Assembly (NCBI GenBank): GCA_016780525.1
Contig: JADHLR010000052.1
Coordinates: forward strand, 1 to 9,949
Direction: 5' to 3'
Length of the DNA stretch: 9,949 nucleotides
Origin: Candidatus Puniceispirillum sp.
Lineage (GTDB): Bacteria; Pseudomonadota; Alphaproteobacteria; Puniceispirillales; Puniceispirillaceae
Both the position numbers and the translations under genes were made by a program. The notes under the pieces were generated by a model. The model searched no databases, had not been told where the DNA came from, and saw only the letters and a program-made list of their open reading frames with translations. Below, in pieces: positions 6,432 to 9,949 of this stretch (position 1 is the stretch's first letter; each line of letters begins with the position of its first letter).

Positions 6432-6614
6432 CAAGGCCTGATAAGCGGCAGGCACATGTCGATCATCCTCAATAGCTTGCCACGCCGTCGGGGCGACCAA
6501 CCCAGTCCGCAACAGCGCGACCATGACAAAGACAATTGCCATAACAATTGCAGCCAGATACGCCGCGTGTGACGGATAGGTATCATGCCGACGCCAGGTG
6601 ATTGTCCCCTCCAT
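6420..6614 (-). CDS. small single-pass membrane protein, possible SOS-regulated
   Basis: The 64-residue protein has a short N-terminus with Trp7-Arg8-Arg9 and a hydrophobic helix at about residues 17-35 (HAAYLAAIVMAIVFVMVALL). A soluble C-terminal tail of about 28 residues follows, containing PTAWQAIEDDRHVPAAYQ. Positive charges before the helix predict N-in, C-out. I do not recognise a family. Codon use looks like that of neighbouring genes, and a clear terminator follows. The ATG overlaps the TAA of an upstream frame (TAATG), so translation may be coupled. A strong GGAGGGG lies just inside the frame, 5 nt before an ATC codon, so a non-standard internal start is conceivable. A LexA-box match lies about 195 bp upstream, and mraZ is divergent. 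An SOS-induced division inhibitor is an inference only. Confidence 0.55.
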   Translation of the reverse strand: MEGTITWRRHDTYPSHAAYLAAIVMAIVFVMVALLRTGLVAPTAWQAIEDDRHVPAAYQALPRV

Positions 6615-6715
6615 TAGTCGGTTGCTTTGTCCGCACCAGCGGCACATACAACAATGGCACAGCCTAACACGGCATAGGCCACAGTGGCGCAAAGCTGGCT
6701 TTCCAAACGAAACAA
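6614..6715 (-). CDS. candidate mini-protein coupled to the 64-aa membrane protein
   Basis: A frame ending in TAA at 6616-6614, overlapping the next ATG, encodes a hydrophobic stretch LCATVAYAVLGCAIVVCAAGA followed by DKATD. From the TTG at 6715 it would be 33 residues with one membrane helix. A GTG at 6679 would give 22 residues, and an ATG at 6796 would give 60 residues but collides with a candidate -10 element. None has a good Shine-Dalgarno. The TAATG junction is the main support. It could instead be only a leader whose translation tunes the downstream gene, or chance. Confidence 0.25.
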   Translation of the reverse strand: MFRLESQLCATVAYAVLGCAIVVCAAGADKATD

Positions 6716-6734
6716 TGTAACTGAACGTAAAAAC

Positions 6735-6762
6735 TCTATAAGTCGTATTGAAAAAACGTCAA
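6735..6762 (-). promoter_or_regulatory. candidate promoter for the small-protein operon
   Basis: On the minus strand, TTGACG (6762-6757) and TATAGA (6740-6735) are 16 bp apart. The predicted start is near 6728, upstream of the TTG and GTG start candidates of the mini-ORF. It lies about 45 bp downstream of the LexA-box match, which is too far for simple occlusion, so it may be a constitutive second promoter. Confidence 0.4.
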
Positions 6763-6795
6763 GCCAGCAAAAACCGTGCGTTCCCCCAGCCTGCA

Positions 6796-6824
6796 TCTTT
6801 AAATTCAGAACAAAAATAGAACAA
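6796..6824 (-). promoter_or_regulatory. candidate LexA-controlled promoter of the small-protein operon
   Basis: On the minus strand, TTGTTC (6824-6819) and TAAAGA (6801-6796) are 17 bp apart. The -35 element lies inside the GAAC-N7-GAAC motif and the spacer covers the rest, so LexA binding would block RNA polymerase. The -10 element is a weak match to consensus. Confidence 0.35.
6808..6822. promoter_or_regulatory. LexA (SOS) box, alphaproteobacterial direct-repeat type
   Basis: GAAC (6808-6811), seven bases AAAAATA, then GAAC (6819-6822) reproduces the GAAC-N7-GAAC (GTTC-N7-GTTC) operator known for alphaproteobacterial LexA. It is part of a larger perfect 11-bp tandem repeat, AGAACAAAAAT at 6807-6817 and 6818-6828. 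The A-rich spacer and following A resemble known boxes in this class. It stands between the leftward small-protein gene and the rightward mraZ gene. Confidence 0.65.
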
Positions 6825-6925
6825 AAATGCAAAATATGCGGTTATTCAGTGGGTTATATATCATTGTTTATTTCTAATATTAACATATTGAAAAGATTAC
6901 ATTTTCCCATGAAGAAAAGGGTAAA

Positions 6926-6970
6926 ACCCATTGACGGCCATAAAATCCCATGATATCCCATAATATCCCA
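6926..6970. promoter_or_regulatory. MraZ operator array (10-bp phased CCCA boxes)
   Basis: NCCCA boxes end at 6930, 6950, 6960 and 6970, with a degenerate GGCCA ending at 6940. This makes five boxes in strict 10-bp register with 5-nt spacers. On the minus strand they read TGGGN. MraZ is known to bind TGGGN direct repeats with 5-nt spacing upstream of its own gene. A TTGACG (6931-6936) inside the array could be a -35 element, but I see no good -10 at standard spacing. Confidence 0.75.
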
Positions 6971-7143
6971 ATTTAGGATTTGTTGCGGTTCGCGGCCATC
7001 TCCCAGGTCAAAACCCGACAAACCAGATCAGGATTGGGACCTCTTCACTGGCCATCTGTGGCGCATTGGAGAGACCCGGGCGGTTTTGGCAACCAAGGCT
7101 CGGATTGGCCGGCACGGCACATGAATGAGGGGCTTGAGGTAAC
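6971..7143 (+). promoter_or_regulatory. long mraZ leader with a possible processed small RNA
   Basis: About 170 nt separate the operator array from the mraZ start, with no convincing gene. A hairpin can be drawn from 7036 to 7077: GGG/CCC at the base, CTCT/AGAG, then an apical GCCA-TCTG-TGGC. It is followed 6 nt later by TTTT (7084-7087). In Rhodobacter sphaeroides the mraZ leader gives rise to the abundant small RNA UpsM. A similar arrangement here is only a possibility. Confidence 0.3.
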
Positions 7144-7626
7144 GTGGAATTGTTTTTATCCACATTTGAAAATCGCATCGATAAGAAAGGGCGCCTTTCC
7201 GTGCCGGCCCCTTTCCGCGCTGTGCTGGAACGACGGCGTGACCCGTTATTCCTGTTCAAATCGCTGACTGAACCCTGTCTTGAGGGGTGTGGCGCCGAAC
7301 GCATTGAGCAGATTGTTGACGCCATTGACAGCATGGACAGTCTGTCGAGCGAAGTGGCAACCCTGCAAACCATGTTATCGAGCGCACAAGAGATGAAGCT
7401 GGACGCCGAAGGGCGGATCATGCTGAGCGCCGATTTTATCGAATTTGCCGAGCTTGATGATACCGCGCTGTATGCTGGCATTGGCCGGTCTTTTCAGATC
7501 TGGCTGCCTGATCGCTATCGAAATCGCGAGGCTGATGCGCGGGCACGGGCCAAAACTGATGGGTTACCAAGCCTGCGTCTTGGTCGGGGGGCGACGCGCC
7601 CGGCTGTTGAGAGCGGGGATCGATAA
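7144..7626 (+). CDS. mraZ: MraZ, transcriptional regulator of the division/cell-wall cluster
   Basis: MraZ is a ring-forming DNA-binding protein of the AbrB/SpoVT type that represses its own dcw promoter. The 160-residue protein carries the two family repeats: the first around DKKGRLSVPAPFR (residues 13-25) and the second around DAEGRIMLSADF (87-98). The family's F-ENRIDKKGR start is intact. The start is GTG at 7144, with GAGGT 4 nt upstream. The gene opens the dcw cluster, and its TAA overlaps the ATG of rsmH (TAATG), so the two are translationally coupled. The CCCA array 170-220 nt upstream is its likely operator. The C-terminal extension after about residue 130 is basic and less conserved. 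Confidence 0.95.
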   Translation: MELFLSTFENRIDKKGRLSVPAPFRAVLERRRDPLFLFKSLTEPCLEGCGAERIEQIVDAIDSMDSLSSEVATLQTMLSSAQEMKLDAEGRIMLSADFIEFAELDDTALYAGIGRSFQIWLPDRYRNREADARARAKTDGLPSLRLGRGATRPAVESGDR

Positions 7627-8633
7627 TGCATTCTGACATGCTCCATCATTCGGTCCTGTTGCAAGAGGTGGTGGAAGCGCTTGGGCCAACGGACGGTCAT
7701 TTTTACCTTGATGCCACATTTGGTAATGGCGGCTATAGCCGGGCTCTGCTCGAGCGGGCTGATTGCTGTGTGGTGGCGATTGACCGTGACCCCGACGCGA
7801 TCCGGCGCGGCCTTGCCATGCAGCAGGAATTTGCCGGCCGCTTTGTGCTGGTCGAGGGCTGTTTTTCAGATATGTCCAGCCTGATCAAAAATTTGCCAGC
7901 CGGGCCGGAAATGCTGCGCGGTGGCGCGCCGGAAAAGCTGGACGGTGCAGCCTTTGATCTCGGCGTCTGTTCGACCCAGCTCGATCAGGCCGATCGCGGG
8001 TTTTCCTTTCGTTTTGACGGGCCGCTCGATATGCGCATGTCAAAATCCGGTGCCAGCGCCGCCGATATTGTGATGCAAAGCGACGCCAGCGATCTGGCAC
8101 AGATTTTATGGGAATATGGCGAGGAAAAAGCCTCACGCCGCATTGCCCGCGCCATTGTCACAGCGCGTGAAACCACGCCCATCACCTCAACCACACAGCT
8201 TGCCAATATTATCTATTCGGTGACGCCATCAAAAAAGCCCGGGCAGATCGATCCGGCAACGCGCAGTTTTCAGGCGTTACGCATTTATGTAAATCGTGAA
8301 CTTGACGAGCTTGCGGCCGGACTTGCCGCGGTTGAATCATTGCTCAACCCGGACGGTATTCTGGCTGTTGTCTCATTTCATTCGCTCGAAGACCGCATCG
8401 TGAAACGGTTTTTGACAAAACGTAGCCAGCACGCGGCGCGCCCGTCGCGTCACCGTCCGGTCGCCAACGACACAGCGCCCAGCTTTGATCTCATTGCCCG
8501 CAAAGCGATTTTGCCGAGCGCCGATGAAAGCCGCGCCAATAGCCGCGCCCGCTCAGCAAAGCTGCGGATTGCACGCCGTACGGTCGCACCAGCCTATGAC
8601 ACCATGAACCGGGAGAGCATCGCATGCGGATAA
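7626..8633 (+). CDS. rsmH: 16S rRNA (cytosine1402-N4)-methyltransferase RsmH (MraW)
   Basis: RsmH uses S-adenosylmethionine to methylate N4 of C1402 in the 16S rRNA decoding centre. The 335-residue protein has the N-terminal HHSVLLQEVVEAL signature and the SAM-binding motif DATFGNGGYS (29-38), then AIDRDPDAI (51-59). DLGVCSTQLDQADRGFSF and DMRM follow in the middle. EYGEEKASRRIARAIV lies in the helical insertion, and TRSFQALRIYVNRELDEL with SFHSLEDRIVKRF toward the end. Length and motifs are fully typical. It starts at the TAATG overlap with mraZ and overlaps ftsL by 10 nt, so it is translated within one coupled operon. Confidence 0.97.
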   Translation: MHSDMLHHSVLLQEVVEALGPTDGHFYLDATFGNGGYSRALLERADCCVVAIDRDPDAIRRGLAMQQEFAGRFVLVEGCFSDMSSLIKNLPAGPEMLRGGAPEKLDGAAFDLGVCSTQLDQADRGFSFRFDGPLDMRMSKSGASAADIVMQSDASDLAQILWEYGEEKASRRIARAIVTARETTPITSTTQLANIIYSVTPSKKPGQIDPATRSFQALRIYVNRELDELAAGLAAVESLLNPDGILAVVSFHSLEDRIVKRFLTKRSQHAARPSRHRPVANDTAPSFDLIARKAILPSADESRANSRARSAKLRIARRTVAPAYDTMNRESIACG

Positions 8634-8941
8634 TCATTTTAACCGCTGTAGTTTTGGCGGCACTTGGCACCACATTATATCAGATCAAGACCGGCATTGA
8701 TGAACGGCAAACCGAACTTAGGCGCTTGCAGTCAAACATTGCGACAACCCAGCGTGATATCGCCGTGTTAGAGGCCGAATGGGCATTTTTGTCCCGCCCC
8801 GACCGGGTGCTGACGCTGTCCGCCAGCCTGCTTGACATGCAACCGATCAGCCGCGACCGCATTCTGCCGCTGGAAGCCATCCCCATGCGTCAAGCAGATG
8901 ATTCTCAACCTACAGATAGGGTATCATGCGAGAATTGCTAA
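8624..8941 (+). CDS. ftsL: cell division protein FtsL
   Basis: FtsL is a bitopic inner-membrane protein that joins FtsB and FtsQ in the divisome and helps activate FtsWI. The 105-residue protein has almost no cytoplasmic tail: MR is followed directly by the membrane helix (about residues 3-20). A coiled-coil region comes next (about 21-55), containing the EAEWAFLSRPDRV motif (50-62) typical of FtsL. A short periplasmic tail ends in CENC. The sequence is divergent, as usual for FtsL, but position, size and topology are decisive. The start overlaps the end of rsmH by 10 nt, with GGGAGAG about 7 nt upstream, and the end overlaps ftsI by 16 nt. Confidence 0.88.
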   Translation: MRIIILTAVVLAALGTTLYQIKTGIDERQTELRRLQSNIATTQRDIAVLEAEWAFLSRPDRVLTLSASLLDMQPISRDRILPLEAIPMRQADDSQPTDRVSCENC

Positions 8942-9949
8942 CAAAATTGCGTGATCTGGTTTTGCCAGCCCGCCCTGACCCGGCGCAATCGCGGCGCATT
9001 GCCGAAATTCGGCTGGTGCTGTGCGGATTTATTGCGATTGCCATTATTGGCACAATCGGCACCCGCATCGTTGGATTGGCTGAGGCAAACAGCAATCTGC
9101 GCCTTGCCGTGCATGGGCAGGCCGCAGCGCCAATGCGTGGCCGTATATTGGATCGTAACGGCCGGTTGCTGGCGGGCAATCTGCCAATCACTGTGTTGCA
9201 TGCCAACCCCACCGAAATCATGAATATCGACGCGGCCGCCGCCCGTCTGGCACCTATCCTGCCGCATCGTAGCATCGCTGATTTACGCAATCTGCTTGGC
9301 AAAAAAACCAAATATGTCGAGCTTGACCGTCAATTATCACCGAAACAACATGCAGCGATTTTACAGCTTGGCATCCCCGGTGTGTATTTTGCCAAGGGCA
9401 TGACGCGGATTTACCCGCGCGGCCAGACAGCGGCGCATGTTCTGGGCTTTGTCGACACCGACCATAATGGCATTGCCGGCATTGAAAAAGCGTTGAACAC
9501 CGAACTGGCGAACGGACAGGATGTGACGCTCAGCCTTGATCTTGGCCTGCAAACCATTATCAGCCATGAAATCCAGAAGCAGATTGACTTATTTGAGGCG
9601 ATTGGCGGTGCTGGCGTCATTCTTGATATTCATTCCGGCGAAATTCTGGCGGCGGCGTCACTTCCCGATTTCAACCCCAACCAATTTGGCCGGGTCAGCG
9701 ATGATGCCAGATTCAACCGCGCCACCAAAGGCCTGTATGAAATGGGGTCAACCTTTAAGGTGTTGAATACAGCGATTGCGCTGGAAACCGGCGCTGCCAA
9801 CATCAATCAAAGATTTGAAGTGGCAAAGCCGCTGCGCATTTCACGCTTTACCATCACCGATTATAAGCCGCGCGTCAGGCCGCTAAATGTGCCGGAAATC
9901 ATGGTTTATTCATCCAATATCGGATCGGCCCGGATCGCCGAGGCGATTG
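8926..9949 (+). CDS. ftsI: FtsI, septal peptidoglycan transpeptidase PBP3 (partial)
   Basis: FtsI is the division-specific class B penicillin-binding protein that crosslinks septal peptidoglycan together with FtsW. The 341 visible residues show a cytoplasmic N-terminus and a membrane helix at about 29-48. RGRILDRNGRLLA (71-83) follows at the start of the pedestal domain. IYPRGQTAAHVLGFVD and GIAGIEKALNTEL come next, then the transpeptidase domain. The active-site motif is GSTFK with Ser275 and Lys278. The SxN motif is Ser329-Ser330-Asn331. The KTG motif lies beyond the window edge. The ATG at 8926 has AGGG 4 nt upstream and lies 16 nt inside the end of ftsL, so the two are tightly coupled. 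Confidence 0.96.
   Translation, partial: MRELLTKLRDLVLPARPDPAQSRRIAEIRLVLCGFIAIAIIGTIGTRIVGLAEANSNLRLAVHGQAAAPMRGRILDRNGRLLAGNLPITVLHANPTEIMNIDAAAARLAPILPHRSIADLRNLLGKKTKYVELDRQLSPKQHAAILQLGIPGVYFAKGMTRIYPRGQTAAHVLGFVDTDHNGIAGIEKALNTELANGQDVTLSLDLGLQTIISHEIQKQIDLFEAIGGAGVILDIHSGEILAAASLPDFNPNQFGRVSDDARFNRATKGLYEMGSTFKVLNTAIALETGAANINQRFEVAKPLRISRFTITDYKPRVRPLNVPEIMVYSSNIGSARIAEAI

Noticed and set aside
6684..6953. Plus-strand 89-codon frame across the A/T-rich region
   Set aside because: It runs through the LexA box and MraZ operator and has no family features; a low-GC open frame by chance.
1..9949. CRISPR arrays, insertion sequences, tRNA genes, phage or defence genes
   Set aside because: I saw no spaced repeats, transposase frames, terminal inverted repeats or tRNA-like sequence; the repeats present are short two-copy duplications.

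Overview
The window is compact, moderate-GC bacterial chromosome. Its dcw gene order (mraZ-rsmH-ftsL-ftsI), A-type RNase P RNA, KHQSAWE-type PlsC, DUF2237 protein and direct-repeat SOS box (GAAC-N7-GAAC) all suggest an alphaproteobacterium. A marine SAR116-like lineage is possible, but that is a guess from overall flavour, not a placement.

Left block, minus strand (1-2369): five genes run leftward. They are a PlsC-type lysophospholipid acyltransferase, a DUF2237 protein overlapping it by 11 nt, two small unknown proteins (67 and 55 aa) and a homocysteine S-methyltransferase cut by the window edge. The acyltransferase has a plausible promoter placed so that its mRNA would be leaderless. The methyltransferase has its own 152-nt upstream gap and a strong ribosome binding site.

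Middle block (2479-5821): a small conserved-looking unknown protein on the plus strand meets a TusA/SirA-like sulfur-carrier protein on the minus strand, and both stop codons lie in one CTAG. Divergent from the TusA gene is a TerB-plus-J-domain (DjlA-like) protein, followed 16 nt later by an Uup-type double-ATPase ABC-F protein.

RNase P RNA (about 5911-6292) has a near-consensus sigma70 promoter and a perfect 9-bp P1 closing helix.

Region 6300-7143 is the most interesting part. It holds a small minus-strand membrane-protein gene (64 aa) with a clear Rho-independent terminator, and a shorter candidate ORF coupled upstream of it through TAATG. Upstream of both is a perfect alphaproteobacterial LexA-box match. 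Next to it lies a 10-bp-phased array of CCCA boxes that matches the MraZ operator pattern, then a leader of about 170 nt before mraZ. A LexA box beside a tiny membrane-protein gene divergent from the division cluster suggests an SOS-induced division regulator, analogous to SidA/DidA/YneA. This is inference.

Right block (7144-9949): mraZ, rsmH, ftsL and ftsI (cut at the edge) overlap one another and form the start of the division and cell-wall operon.
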